Shown here piece after piece: positions 17,934 to 27,033 of a stretch of 43,566 bases of DNA (position 1 is the stretch's first letter; each line of letters opens with the position of its first letter). Under the pieces are notes generated by a model. It was not told the origin of the DNA and ran no database searches. It worked only from the letters and a program-made list of their open reading frames with translations. The stretch is taken from the NCBI RefSeq assembly GCF_004764705.1, contig NZ_SHLX01000056.1, positions 1 through 43,566 of the forward strand, written 5' to 3'. The translations under genes and the position numbers were made by a program. This DNA is from Paenibacillus cymbidii (GTDB lineage: Bacteria > Bacillota > Bacilli > Paenibacillales > NBRC-103111).

Positions 17934-18408
17934 CCTTCTCGTCCCGCGGTTCGGCGCGGTAAACGGACTCGGCCACATCCGTAAACAGCACGCCGTTCAA
18001 ATGGTCGACCTCGTGCAAAATGCAGCGCGCCAGCAAATCCGTGCCGACAACGGTAATTTCGTTGCCGCTGCGGTCAAGCCCGCGCACCGTCACCTTCTGC
18101 GCCCGCCGCACGTCGCCTTGCAGGCCCGGGATGCTCAGGCAGCCTTCCGGCCCGAACTGCTCCCCTTCCTTGGCGATCACTTCCGGGTTAATCAGCTCGA
18201 TCAGCCCGTGCTCGTCGCCGACGTCCATCACAATGACCCGCTTCAAAATGCCGACCTGCGGCGCCGCCAGGCCTACTCCCGGCGCGTCGTACATCGTGGC
18301 CGCCATGTCGTCGAGCAGCTTGTGGATGTTGGGCGTAATTTTCGGAACGGGGCGCGCCACTTCGCGCAGCACCGGGTCCGGATCTTTCACGATGAATCTG
18401 ATTCCCAT
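17926..18408 (-). CDS. def: Peptide deformylase
   Basis: A 160-residue metalloenzyme that removes the N-formyl group from nascent chains. The three motifs are GVGLAAPQ (44-51), EGCLS with metal ligand Cys90, and HEVDHLNG with His132, catalytic Glu133 and His136. It is upstream of and overlaps fmt, and is separated from priA by 130 bp in which I see no gene. Confidence 0.97.
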   Translation of the reverse strand: MGIRFIVKDPDPVLREVARPVPKITPNIHKLLDDMAATMYDAPGVGLAAPQVGILKRVIVMDVGDEHGLIELINPEVIAKEGEQFGPEGCLSIPGLQGDVRRAQKVTVRGLDRSGNEITVVGTDLLARCILHEVDHLNGVLFTDVAESVYRAEPRDEKDE

Positions 18409-18538
18409 CGCTCTATCTCACCTTTCGTCACCTATCTGATCTTATTATGCCGGCTGTCGCTGCTGTATGCCTGCCGGGTATGACTACGGGATACATTATG
18501 TCGAACCGCTCGCCTTGGCGACTCCCGCCGCGTGCCGC

Positions 18539-21094
18539 TTACATCATCATCTGCGGGTCGACGTCGACGCTGATCTGCAGCCCTTCCTGCCGGCATACGT
18601 CGTCGAGCGACGCAACCGCTTCGCGGACGAGCTCGGACATGCGCACAGTTCCCCGATATTTTACCACGCATTGGAACCGATATCTATCTTTGATCCGCGA
18701 AATGGGCGACGCCACCGGGCCGAGAATGTCGCAGGCGAAACCCGGTTCGACGGCGGCCGACGCGGCCAGCTCCTTGAGCCGCCCGGCCAGCGATTCGGCC
18801 GACTTGACCAGGAGCTGCGGATTCTCGTGCGACAGCGTCAGCAGAATCAGCCGGCTGAACGGCGGATAACCGAGTTGGCGGCGAGAATCGAGCTCGACGC
18901 CGGCGAAGGCGCCGTAGTCGTGATCCGCCGCCGTCACGATGCTGTAATGCTCGGGCGTATACGTCTGCACGAACACTTCGCCCGGAAGCCTGTGGCGCCC
19001 GGCGCGGCCCGCCACTTGCGTCATCAACTGGAACGTGCGCTCCGCGGCGCGGAAGTCGGGCAAATGCAGCACCGTGTCCGCGGCAATCACACCAACAAGC
19101 GTTACATTAGGAAAATCGAGCCCTTTGGCCACCATCTGCGTGCCGAGCAGCACGTCCGCCTTGCCGTCGCCGAACAAGGTCAGCCATTTTTCGTGGGCGC
19201 CCTTTTCGCTCGTCGTGTCGACGTCCATCCGGATGACGCGGATGCCCGGGAACAGCTTGCCGAGCTCCTCCTCCACCCGCTGCGTGCCGGTGCCGAAATA
19301 GCGGATATGCTCGCTCTCGCAGCTCGGGCACGTCTTCGGCTGCCTTTCGGCGTAGCCGCAATAATGGCAGCGCATCGCGCCCGCGTTCTGGTGGTAGGTG
19401 AGCGAAATCGCGCAGTGCGGGCAGCCGAGCGTATGGCCGCAGGTGCGGCACATGACGAATGTCGAGTAGCCGCGCCGGTTGAGCAGCAGCACCGACTGCT
19501 CGCCGCGCTGCAGCCGCTCCTGCAGCGCCTTGTACAGCGGGCGGCTGAACATGGCGCGGTTGCCGCCCTTGAGCTCCTCGCGCATGTCGACGATGCGCAC
19601 CGGCGGCATCGGCCGGCCGGCGACGCGCTCGCGCATTTCGAGCAGCTCGTAGGCGCCGGACAACGCGTCGCGCCCGTTCGGCAGCGTGCGCTCGAAGCTT
19701 TCGAGCGACGGAGTCGCCGAGCCGAGCACAACCGCCGCTCCCGCCGCGCGCGCCCGTTCGATCGCCACGTCGCGGGCGTCGTATTTGGGACTGTCCTCCT
19801 GTTTATAGGAAGCTTCGTGCTCTTCGTCGATAATAATCAAGCCCAGCCTGGCGAACGGGGCAAAAATGGCCGACCGCGCACCGATTGCCATTTTCACCCG
19901 GCCTTGGGCGATTTTGCGCCACTCGTCGTAGCGCTCGCCGTTCGACAGCTTGCTGTGCAGCACGGCAACGTCCGAGCCGAACCGGCTTTTGAACCGTTCG
20001 ACCATTTGCGGCGTGAGCGATATTTCCGGCACGAGCACGATCGCTTCTTTGCCTTTGTCGAAGCAGCGCTGGATCGCCTGCAGGTACACTTCCGTTTTGC
20101 CGCTGCCGGTTACGCCCTTCAGCAGAAAGACGCGGTGCTCGCCGGCCGCAAGCGTCGCGCCGATGGCGCCGAACACCCGCTGCTGCTCCGCCGTCAGCGG
20201 CAGCGGCTCGGTCCGCGCGAACGTACGGTTCGCGTACGGATCGCGGAACGCCGTCACTTCGCGCAGCGCGATAAAGCCTTTGTCCGCCAGTTCCTTCACC
20301 GTGCCCGCGCCAACCTCCAGCGCCAGCATCAGCTCGGTCAGGCGGATAGGCGCCGGATGCTCGCGCAAATAGCGCACGACGTCGCGCTGCCGCTTCGCCC
20401 GCGCCGGAATCAGCTCCAGCGCCGCGTCGAGCGATTCCGGGCGCTCCGGCGGAAACACGGTCAACACCTTTTTTGCCGCCATCCGGTCTTTGACCGTCTG
20501 GCTTTCCGCCAGCCAGCCGGCGCGAATGAGCCGGCGAATCGCCGCGCCGCAGCCGGGGAAGCGGTGCTGCACCGCTTCAAGCGTGACGCTGCCGCGCTCC
20601 CGCACGAAAGCGACGATATCGTCGTCGCCGAACAGCTCCTCCGCGGCAAAAAGCTCCGCCTGGCCAAATGCGGCCTCCTCCGCCGGCTCGCGCGATGCGC
20701 CGCCGGTCCACGCCGCTGCCGGCTCTTCCGCCGCCGCGCCGAGCGTCAGCAGCCGCTCGTACTTCGCCTTCAGCGCCGCCGGGATCATCGCCTGCAGCGC
20801 GGTCACCTCGTGGCACAAGTATCGGCGGCTCATCCAGCCGGCCAGCGCCACGAGCTCGCGCGTCAGCGGCGGTTCGGCGTCGAGCACCTGGTCAAGCGGC
20901 TTCAGCTTGGACGCCTTGACGCCGGCTTCCTCCTCCAGCGCCACGACGAAGCCCTGCAACAGCCGCGGCCCGAACGGCACGGCAACTCGACTGCCGACGT
21001 CAACCCAGCCGACGCAATCGGCCGGCACGATGTAATCGAATGCGCGGTTCGTCTGCCGCGCGGGCACGTCCACGATCACTTTGGCAATGGTCAT
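18539..21094 (-). CDS. priA: Primosomal protein N' (replication restart helicase PriA)
   Basis: An 851-residue PriA that loads the replisome at repaired or stalled forks. The N-terminal 3'-DNA-binding domain starts MTIAKVIVDVPARQTNRAFDY. Walker A is GVTGSGKTEVY and motif II is DEEHE. The zinc-binding insert has paired cysteines (CRTCGHTLGCPHC, CHYCGYAE, CPSCES). The tail motifs include QVAGRAGR. Length is slightly above B. subtilis PriA. The start overlaps the coaBC stop as ATGA (21091-21094). Confidence 0.97.
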   Translation of the reverse strand: MTIAKVIVDVPARQTNRAFDYIVPADCVGWVDVGSRVAVPFGPRLLQGFVVALEEEAGVKASKLKPLDQVLDAEPPLTRELVALAGWMSRRYLCHEVTALQAMIPAALKAKYERLLTLGAAAEEPAAAWTGGASREPAEEAAFGQAELFAAEELFGDDDIVAFVRERGSVTLEAVQHRFPGCGAAIRRLIRAGWLAESQTVKDRMAAKKVLTVFPPERPESLDAALELIPARAKRQRDVVRYLREHPAPIRLTELMLALEVGAGTVKELADKGFIALREVTAFRDPYANRTFARTEPLPLTAEQQRVFGAIGATLAAGEHRVFLLKGVTGSGKTEVYLQAIQRCFDKGKEAIVLVPEISLTPQMVERFKSRFGSDVAVLHSKLSNGERYDEWRKIAQGRVKMAIGARSAIFAPFARLGLIIIDEEHEASYKQEDSPKYDARDVAIERARAAGAAVVLGSATPSLESFERTLPNGRDALSGAYELLEMRERVAGRPMPPVRIVDMREELKGGNRAMFSRPLYKALQERLQRGEQSVLLLNRRGYSTFVMCRTCGHTLGCPHCAISLTYHQNAGAMRCHYCGYAERQPKTCPSCESEHIRYFGTGTQRVEEELGKLFPGIRVIRMDVDTTSEKGAHEKWLTLFGDGKADVLLGTQMVAKGLDFPNVTLVGVIAADTVLHLPDFRAAERTFQLMTQVAGRAGRHRLPGEVFVQTYTPEHYSIVTAADHDYGAFAGVELDSRRQLGYPPFSRLILLTLSHENPQLLVKSAESLAGRLKELAASAAVEPGFACDILGPVASPISRIKDRYRFQCVVKYRGTVRMSELVREAVASLDDVCRQEGLQISVDVDPQMMM

Positions 21095-22305
21095 GCCCGG
21101 CGCTCCGCGGCGCGGGGCGCAATCAACGCAACCAGCCGGCGCGCGGCCTCCTTCTTCCCGAGCAGCGGCATCGCTTCGACCAGGCCGGCTTCGTCGTATA
21201 CGCTGACGATATTCGTATCCCCGCGAAAACCCGCACCTTCCTGCGACACATCATTGGCTACGATGAGATCGCAATGCTTGCGGCGAAGCTTGTCGAGCGC
21301 ATGCTGTTCGAGCTGTTCGGTTTCAGCGGCGAAACCAACGATGAAGCGGTTCCCCTTGCGTTCGCCGACCGTTTGCAAAATATCGGGATTTTTCACCAAT
21401 TGTAACGTCATCGTTTCAGCATTTTTCTTGATTTTTTGCGGCGCTATCGTTTCGGCCCGGTAATCGGCCACAGCCGCCGCCTTGATGACGATGTCCGTTT
21501 CCGGCAGCCGCGCCATCACCGCATCCAGCATGTCCAGCGCCGATTCCGCCCGCACCGCGTCGACGCCGGACGGCAGCGGCACCGCCAGCTTGCCGTACAC
21601 GAGCGTCACCTGCGCGCCTGCGTCGCGCGCGGCTTCGGCGACGGCGATGCCCATTTTGCCCGACGAGTCGTTCGTCATGTAGCGCACCGGATCGATCCTT
21701 TCGACCGTGCCCCCCGCCGTCACCAGCACGCGTTTGCCGGCGAGCGGCTTCGGCTGCTCCGCCTCGCGCAGCGCCGCGGCGATCGCCGCGAACAGCTCGT
21801 CCGGCTCGGCCAGCCGGCCTTTGCCGACGTAGCCGCAGGCGAGCTGGCCGAAGCCCGGCTCGATGAAACGCACGCCGCGTTCCTCCAGCTTGGCCATGTT
21901 TTCCTTGACCGCCGGATGGTCGATCATATGTACGTTCATGGCCGGCGCGACCAACACCGGAGCGAGCGTCGCCAGCAGCGTCGTGCTGAGCATGTCGTCG
22001 GCGATGCCGTGCGCCATCTTCGCCAGCATGTTGGCCGTGGCCGGCGCCACAACGACCAGGTCGGCGCGGTCGGCCAAATCGATATGGGAGACGACGGAAG
22101 CGTCCTTCTCGTCGAACGTGTCGGTGATGACGTCGTGGCGCGACAGCGTCTGAAACGTCAGCGGAGCGACAAATTTCGTCGCCGATGCCGTCATGATGAC
22201 GCGCACGTCGGCGCCGGCCTGCGCCAGCTTGCTGCACAGCGCCGCCGCCTTGTAGGCCGCAATGCCTCCGCATACGCCAAGCACGATCGTTTTCCCTTGC
22301 AGCAT
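21091..22305 (-). CDS. coaBC: Bifunctional phosphopantothenoylcysteine decarboxylase / phosphopantothenate-cysteine ligase
   Basis: A 404-residue CoA-pathway enzyme. The N-terminal flavoprotein CoaC domain has GVCGGIAAYKA, the histidine in SHIDLAD, and the PAMNVHM motif. The C-terminal CoaB domain starts near LAGKRVLVTAGGTVERIDPVR and includes FIVGFAAET. The start MLQGKTIVLG at 22305 has AGGAGGCGGC just upstream. The reading frame extends another 77 codons upstream through the 51-bp repeats, but this is not protein-like. An upstream terminator after rpoZ and this separate leader imply its own promoter. Confidence 0.96.
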   Translation of the reverse strand: MLQGKTIVLGVCGGIAAYKAAALCSKLAQAGADVRVIMTASATKFVAPLTFQTLSRHDVITDTFDEKDASVVSHIDLADRADLVVVAPATANMLAKMAHGIADDMLSTTLLATLAPVLVAPAMNVHMIDHPAVKENMAKLEERGVRFIEPGFGQLACGYVGKGRLAEPDELFAAIAAALREAEQPKPLAGKRVLVTAGGTVERIDPVRYMTNDSSGKMGIAVAEAARDAGAQVTLVYGKLAVPLPSGVDAVRAESALDMLDAVMARLPETDIVIKAAAVADYRAETIAPQKIKKNAETMTLQLVKNPDILQTVGERKGNRFIVGFAAETEQLEQHALDKLRRKHCDLIVANDVSQEGAGFRGDTNIVSVYDEAGLVEAMPLLGKKEAARRLVALIAPRAAERRA

Positions 22306-22418
22306 CGTATGCCGCCTCCTCGTTAGGTTGCGTAAAGGAAATTTACACTCCCTCAAAAATAACCTGCAAAAAGCGGCTGTCGATCGATTGCGGAAGGTGG
22401 CAACCTTCCCCGAAGTTC

Positions 22419-22645
22419 GCCTTATTCGCTCCAATCCGGACGGCGGGAGCGAATTAAGTCGGTTTTTCCGCCTTATTTGCTCCTCTCCCGGCAGCAGCGG
22501 CGAGTTAGGCCGGTTTTCCCGCCTTATTCGCTCCAATCCGGACAGCAGTGGCGAGTTAGGCCGGTTTTTCCGCCTTATTTGCTCCGATCAGGACAGCGGC
22601 AGCGAGTTAAGCCGGTTTTCCCGTCTTATTTGCTCCGATCCGGGA
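22419..22645. repeat. Tandem 50-51-bp hairpin repeat array, family B (about 4.5 units)
   Basis: Units begin CGCCTTATT at 22419, 22469, 22520, 22571 and (as CGTCTTATT) 22622, so the period is 50, 51, 51 and 51 bp. Each unit carries TTATTYGCTCC followed by a partner such as GGGAGCGAATTAA (perfect in unit 1, eroded later), and a second inverted pair TAAGnCGG/CCGnCTTA across the unit junction. Units differ at several positions, so the array is not recent. Confidence 0.9.
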
Positions 22646-22785
22646 TTTAACCGTTCGTTTAGGCGCGAAGGCGATGGGCTCCATCGAAAAAAGCCAGTGA
22701 AACACTGGCTATTCGGATCAAACGACGGCTCATTTCGACTTGCAGCCCCGGTCGCCGGGACTTCCCGCCCTCCACTTCGGCCGTG

Positions 22786-22813
22786 AAAAAAAGAACAACC
22801 TGGTCCAGGTTGT
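22786..22813 (-). terminator. Rho-independent terminator of the remA-gmk-rpoZ unit
   Basis: On the minus strand ACAACCTG-GAC-CAGGTTGT (22795-22813) is followed by TTC and a run of seven Ts. It lies 20 bp after rpoZ and separates it from coaBC. Confidence 0.85.
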
Positions 22814-22832
22814 CGAGGGCCTTGCTTGTAGA

Positions 22833-23051
22833 TTACTCTTCTTGTTGCTCTTTGCCTTGCAGCTTCTCGTAGTGAATATAATCGCCGTACAGCTCTTCGA
22901 GCGCGATGCCGACCTGCTTGTGCGAGCGCGGCGCGCGCAAATCCGACTTGGTGCCTTCGCGCAGCTTGCGGGCCCGCTTCGCCGCGGCGACAACGAGCGA
23001 ATATTTGCTGTCGACTTTGCCGAGCAGCTTGTCGATTGACGGATACAACAT
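22833..23051 (-). CDS. rpoZ: DNA-directed RNA polymerase omega subunit
   Basis: A 72-residue omega subunit that helps assemble and stabilise RNA polymerase. It starts MLYPSIDKLLGKVDSKYSLVV and has the conserved VAAAKRARKLREG helix, then KQVGIALEELYGDYIHYE. It starts 3 bp after gmk, the usual gmk-rpoZ arrangement. Confidence 0.97.
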   Translation of the reverse strand: MLYPSIDKLLGKVDSKYSLVVAAAKRARKLREGTKSDLRAPRSHKQVGIALEELYGDYIHYEKLQGKEQQEE

Positions 23052-23054
23052 AAC

Positions 23055-23696
23055 TTAACGCACCTCCTCCAGCCATTGCTTGATTCTCGGGATGTACCGC
23101 TCGCGCCTGCAGCGTTCCGCTGTAACAATCGCTTCGATGCGGCCGCAGGCGGCTTCCACTTCGTCGTTCACAATGGCGTAATCGTAATGCTCCAGCAGTC
23201 CGATCTCCTCCAGAGCGACGCTCATGCGGCTGCGGATCGTTTCTTCGGTTTCCGTTCCCCGCGTGACGATCCGGTTGCGAAGCTCGTGAAGCGAAGGAGG
23301 CAGCAGAAAAATGAATACCGCATCGGGAAAATTGCGCTGCACCTGCAGCGCTCCCTGCACTTCGATTTCGAGGATGATATCCCGCCCCGAATCGATGGTC
23401 GACTTGACGAACGACATCGGCGTGCCGTAGAAATTGCCTACGTACTCCGCCCACTCCAACAGTTCGCCGCGTTCGATCATCGCCTGGAACTGCTCTTTCG
23501 TTTTGAAGAAGTAGTTGACGCCGTCGGTTTCGCCCGCGCGCGGCGCGCGCGTCGTCGCGGAAACCGAATACACCAACTCTTTGCTGCGCCGCCGCAATGC
23601 CGCGCAAACCGTGCCTTTGCCGACGCCCGAAGGACCGGAAAGCACGATCAGGCTGCCTCGTTCGCACGCGGCGACGCCGCATGTATTATTCGTCAT
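23055..23696 (-). CDS. gmk: Guanylate kinase
   Basis: A 213-residue kinase converting GMP to GDP. The P-loop is LSGPSGVGKGTV. GMP-binding segments include SVSATTRAPRAGE and DGVNYFF, and the lid region RGTETEETIRSRM is present. The start at 23696 has GGAAG 6 bp upstream; the ATG at 23702 is too close to that site. It overlaps the end of remA by 11 bp. Confidence 0.96.
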   Translation of the reverse strand: MTNNTCGVAACERGSLIVLSGPSGVGKGTVCAALRRRSKELVYSVSATTRAPRAGETDGVNYFFKTKEQFQAMIERGELLEWAEYVGNFYGTPMSFVKSTIDSGRDIILEIEVQGALQVQRNFPDAVFIFLLPPSLHELRNRIVTRGTETEETIRSRMSVALEEIGLLEHYDYAIVNDEVEAACGRIEAIVTAERCRRERYIPRIKQWLEEVR

Positions 23697-23946
23697 GATC
23701 ATCTTCCTTGTTCGCAAGTCGGTGTGCCACCGTCTCCGGCTGCACGGCGGATAAAATGACATGGTCGCTATCGGTTATGATAACCGCGCGGGTCCTTCTT
23801 CCATACGTGGCGTCGATCAGCATATGGCGATCGCGCGCTTCCTGAATAATCCGTTTGATGGGGGCCGATTCCGGGCTGACGATCGAAATGATTCGATTCG
23901 CCGACACGATATTGCCAAAGCCGATATTGATGAGTTTGATAGCCAT
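23686..23946 (-). CDS. remA: Extracellular matrix regulator RemA (DUF370)
   Basis: An 86-residue DNA-binding protein starting MAIKLINIGFGNIVSANRII. It includes IVSPESAPIKRIIQEARD and the Arg-rich YGRRTRAVIITDSDHVILS. RemA activates biofilm-matrix and osmoprotection genes in B. subtilis and forms ring-like octamers. The start at 23946 has GGGAGGG upstream. It precedes gmk, as in Bacillus, but yicC/yloC, normally upstream, is missing and is replaced by metH/metF. Confidence 0.95.
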   Translation of the reverse strand: MAIKLINIGFGNIVSANRIISIVSPESAPIKRIIQEARDRHMLIDATYGRRTRAVIITDSDHVILSAVQPETVAHRLANKEDDHDE

Positions 23947-24020
23947 ATGGCCCTCCCTGCCGTTCGCCAGCTGCAAACGGATTGTACAGTCGCTTCCGAC
24001 CCTATTTTAATGCATTTTGC

Positions 24021-25892
24021 CTAACGGTACAAGGGGGAATCCGCTCGTCCGGACTTGCGCCAAACATAGCGCGTCAGTTCCGCCGTCATCTCGAAAAAGA
24101 GCATCGGCGTCATAAAATAAATGCCGTTGAAATGCTCCAGCGCCGCGTCGACGAGCTCCTTGGCGATTTCCACGCCCATTCGCCGGCCTTCTTCGCCTTC
24201 AAGCCCCGCCATTCGCTGCCGCACTCCCTCCGAGATGCGGATGCCGGGCACCTCGTTGTGCAGAAATTCGGCGTTGCGCCCGCTGAGGAGCGGCATGATG
24301 CCGACGAATATCGGCGTGTCGAGATGCTTCGTCGCTTCGTGCATCCGCCCGAACTGGAGCGGATCGTAGATCGGCTGCGTCATGAAATAATCGGCGCCGG
24401 CGGCGATCTTCTTCTCCATGCGTTGCACGGCTTTGTCGAGATGGCGCACGTTCGGATCGAACGCGGCGCCGACGACGAAATTCGCCTTTGCCTTCAGCGG
24501 CTTGCCGGAAAAAGCGACGCCGTCGTTGAGCTGCTTCGTCATGCGGATCAGGTCGAGCGACGTCAGATCGAACACGGAGCTTGCGCCGGGCAAATCGCCA
24601 ACGCGGGCCGGATCGCCCGTTATCGCCAGCACATGATTGATTCCGAGCGCGTGCAGCCCCATCAGGTGCGACTGCGTGCCGATGCTGTTGCGGTCGCGGC
24701 AGGCGATGTGCAGCAGCGGCCGAACGCCGACGCGATCCTTGACGAGATAGCCCATCGACAAGTTGCTCATGCGCGTCATCGCCAGCGAGTTGTCGGCCAT
24801 CGTCACCGCGTCCGCGCCGGCTTCGCGCAAAGCTTCCGCGCCGCGCATGAACTTGTCGATCGCGAGGTCGCGCGGCGAGTCGAGCTCGACGATGACGGTC
24901 GGGCGCTGGCGGACGAGGTCGACGAGCGTCGGCTCGGCGGCGTCAGGCGCTTCGGCCGGCGCCGGCTTCGCTTGGGCAATCGCTTTGGCGCGCACAGCCG
25001 GCGCATCCGCTTCCGCCGCCGGGACGTAGCCCTTCAGCGCGCCGGCAATTGCCGCAATGTGCGCCGGCGTCGTGCCGCAGCAGCCGCCGACGATGCGCGC
25101 GCCCAGTTCGGCGAAGCGCACCGCCGTGCCGGCAAAGTAATCCGGCGTCGCGAGGTACGTGTAGCGGCCGTCTTCGTAGCGCGGCAGCCCCGCGTTCGGG
25201 AACACCGAAAACGGCCCGGGCTCGGCCTGCACTTTCTCCAGCGCCCGCATGATGCCGTCCGGCCCGCTGTGGCAGTTGAAGCCGACGACATCGGCGCCTT
25301 CCGCCTGCAGCTTGCGGAACACGTTCGCCACCGGCTGCCCGTCCTGCGTCATGCCGCCGCCGTCCGTGGCAAGTTGACAGATGACGGGGATGTCGCTCAG
25401 CGAGCGCACGATTCGCAGCGCCGCGAGCAGCTCCTCGGCGTCGTAGAACGTTTCGAGCAGGATGCCGTCCGGAGCTTCCGCCAGCAGCGCCGCAATCTGC
25501 TCCCGAAGGTCGCTCTCGATGTCTTCGAGCGGGATGCCGAGATGGCGGCCCGAACGGATCGAACCGACGCTGCCGACAACGTAGGCCCGGCCGGCCGCCG
25601 CTTCGCGGGCGATCCGCACGCCGGCGCGGTTGATCGCTTCCACTTCGGCTTCGAGCCCGAACTTGGCCAGCTTGCCGCGGTTCGCCGCAAACGTGTTCGT
25701 TTCGAGCAGCCGCGCGCCCGCCTCCACGTATTGCCGGTGAACATCGAGAATAACCTCCGGCCGGATCAGATTGAATTCCTCAAACGACTGCCCGACCGAA
25801 AAACCGAGCTGGTACAAATACGTCCCCAGCGCCCCGTCCGCCACGATGATGCCGTTGTCGAGCGCTTGCCGCAAAGGTTGTTTCATCGTCAT
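24021..25892 (-). CDS. Bifunctional homocysteine S-methyltransferase / methylenetetrahydrofolate reductase
   Basis: A 623-residue fusion (B. subtilis YitJ type). The N-terminal zinc-dependent homocysteine S-methyltransferase (about 1-285) has the ligands Cys207 (GFNCHSG) and Cys271/Cys272 (GGCCGTT). An Ala/Pro-rich linker follows (about 286-325). The C-terminal MTHFR barrel (about 326-623) has ITGDPARVGD and the segment DYFMTQPIYD. It would make methionine from homocysteine and reduce 5,10-methylene-THF. The start ATG at 25892 overlaps the dapF stop as ATGA. I see no SAM riboswitch upstream of dapF. Confidence 0.94.
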   Translation of the reverse strand: MTMKQPLRQALDNGIIVADGALGTYLYQLGFSVGQSFEEFNLIRPEVILDVHRQYVEAGARLLETNTFAANRGKLAKFGLEAEVEAINRAGVRIAREAAAGRAYVVGSVGSIRSGRHLGIPLEDIESDLREQIAALLAEAPDGILLETFYDAEELLAALRIVRSLSDIPVICQLATDGGGMTQDGQPVANVFRKLQAEGADVVGFNCHSGPDGIMRALEKVQAEPGPFSVFPNAGLPRYEDGRYTYLATPDYFAGTAVRFAELGARIVGGCCGTTPAHIAAIAGALKGYVPAAEADAPAVRAKAIAQAKPAPAEAPDAAEPTLVDLVRQRPTVIVELDSPRDLAIDKFMRGAEALREAGADAVTMADNSLAMTRMSNLSMGYLVKDRVGVRPLLHIACRDRNSIGTQSHLMGLHALGINHVLAITGDPARVGDLPGASSVFDLTSLDLIRMTKQLNDGVAFSGKPLKAKANFVVGAAFDPNVRHLDKAVQRMEKKIAAGADYFMTQPIYDPLQFGRMHEATKHLDTPIFVGIMPLLSGRNAEFLHNEVPGIRISEGVRQRMAGLEGEEGRRMGVEIAKELVDAALEHFNGIYFMTPMLFFEMTAELTRYVWRKSGRADSPLYR

Positions 25893-26728
25893 AGCGCCGT
25901 CTCTCCCGTGTACACTTCTTCCGCCGGGCCGGTCATGTAGACGCGGTTGTCCGCCTCGCTCCATTCGATCTGCAGGTCGCCGCCGGTCAGCGTGACCGTC
26001 GCGCAACGGTCGGTCAGCCCGTTCAGCACCGACGAGACGAGCACCGCGCAGGCGCCCGTGCCGCAAGCGAGCGTCGGGCCGGCCCCGCGCTCCCAGACGC
26101 GCATGATCGCATGCCCCCGCGACTCGACGTGGACGAACTCCACGTTGATCCGCCGCGGGAAGAGCGGATGATGCTCCAGCTTCGGTCCCCATTCGTACAA
26201 ATCGACCGCGGTCGCGTCGTCGACGTAGATGACGCAGTGCGGGTTGCCCATGGAAACGGCGGTGAAGCGAAACTCGCGTCCGTCCACCGTCACCGGATAG
26301 TCGCGTACGAGCGCTTCGTCGATCGTAGTCGGCACCTGCATCCCCTGCAGCACCGGTTCGCCCATATCGACCTTGATCGACGCCGCCTTGCCGCTGCCGT
26401 CGTCCGTGACGACGACCCGCTGCACGCCGGCGCCGATCGTCTCCACCGTCAGTTCGCTGCCGGACGCGAGGCTGCGGTCGTACAAATATTTGGCGACGCA
26501 GCGGATCGCATTGCCGCATTGCTCCGCTTCCGAGCCGTCGTTGTTGACGATGCGCATCCGGAACTGCGCCTTCGCCGAAGGCAAAATATAAACAAGGCCG
26601 TCCGCGCCGATCCCGAAATGCCGGTCGCACAGCTTGACGGCAAGCTGCGCGGCATCTGCGGGCAGCTCTTGCAGACCGTAAATGACAATAAAATCGTTCC
26701 CCAGTCCGTGCATCTTCGTAAACTTCAT
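25889..26728 (-). CDS. dapF: Diaminopimelate epimerase
   Basis: A 279-residue PLP-independent epimerase converting LL- to meso-diaminopimelate for lysine and peptidoglycan synthesis. The catalytic cysteines are Cys71 (EQCGNAIRC) and Cys222 (ACGTGAC). The N-terminal signature KMHGLGNDFIVI is intact. It is the first gene of the leftward operon and overlaps metH/metF by 4 bp. Confidence 0.97.
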   Translation of the reverse strand: MKFTKMHGLGNDFIVIYGLQELPADAAQLAVKLCDRHFGIGADGLVYILPSAKAQFRMRIVNNDGSEAEQCGNAIRCVAKYLYDRSLASGSELTVETIGAGVQRVVVTDDGSGKAASIKVDMGEPVLQGMQVPTTIDEALVRDYPVTVDGREFRFTAVSMGNPHCVIYVDDATAVDLYEWGPKLEHHPLFPRRINVEFVHVESRGHAIMRVWERGAGPTLACGTGACAVLVSSVLNGLTDRCATVTLTGGDLQIEWSEADNRVYMTGPAEEVYTGETAL

Positions 26729-26902
26729 CGCGGTTCCCTCTCGTTCCCTCTCGCCATCTGCATCGTTTTAGCCTCTATCATACCGCAAAACGCCGCGTTC
26801 AGGTAGTGTTTCCCGTCCGCCTTTTTACGCGACCGGCGCTGCGAGGTTTCATTACGAGATAAAATGATTCCCCTTCGATCGGCAAGCGATCGGCCAAGCC
26901 GC

Positions 26903-27033
26903 TTGACGGACAACCTGCAAAACTTATAGAATGGTACCAGATTATCATACCTGCATTACCGGAGGAGCCTGCCACCAGCGGGCTCCTTCTGTCTTTTTTT
27001 GCCTGCGGGTGTCCAGGTATGCAACTCTTCCGG
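26903..27033 (+). promoter_or_regulatory. Promoter plus transcription-attenuation leader of the ArsB/NhaD-type gene
   Basis: TTGACG (26903-26908) and TATAGA (26925-26930) or TAGAAT (26927-26932) predict a start near 26938. A 10-bp hairpin (26963-26972 with 26978-26987) followed by TTCTG and TCTTTTTTT (to 27000) forms an intrinsic terminator before the gene. A competing pairing is visible: CCGGAGGAG (26959-26967) with CTCTTCCGG (27025-27033), 9 bp with one G-U. It overlaps the left terminator arm and is a candidate antiterminator. No known aptamer is recognised, and only about 25 nt precede the hairpin. Confidence 0.6.

Larger units (their letters stand above)
22306..22832. other. 527-bp gap between rpoZ and coaBC
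   Basis: I see no gene here. It holds the family B tandem array (22419-22645), a family A-like hairpin AGCCAGTG AAA CACTGGCT (22687-22705) and the rpoZ terminator (22786-22813). In B. subtilis rpoZ and coaBC (yloH, yloI) are adjacent, so this DNA looks inserted. Confidence 0.7.

Noticed and set aside
18467..21463. 998-codon plus-strand ORF across priA
   Set aside because: Antisense shadow of priA and coaBC, with biased Arg/His/Ala composition and no motifs.
22419..22645. CRISPR-like array
   Set aside because: Units are contiguous near-identical copies without unique spacers, and no cas gene is present.
25893..26902. SAM riboswitch or T-box ahead of dapF-metH/metF
   Set aside because: No S-box or T-box core sequence (such as the T-box TGGNACC element with a following terminator) could be found on the minus strand there.
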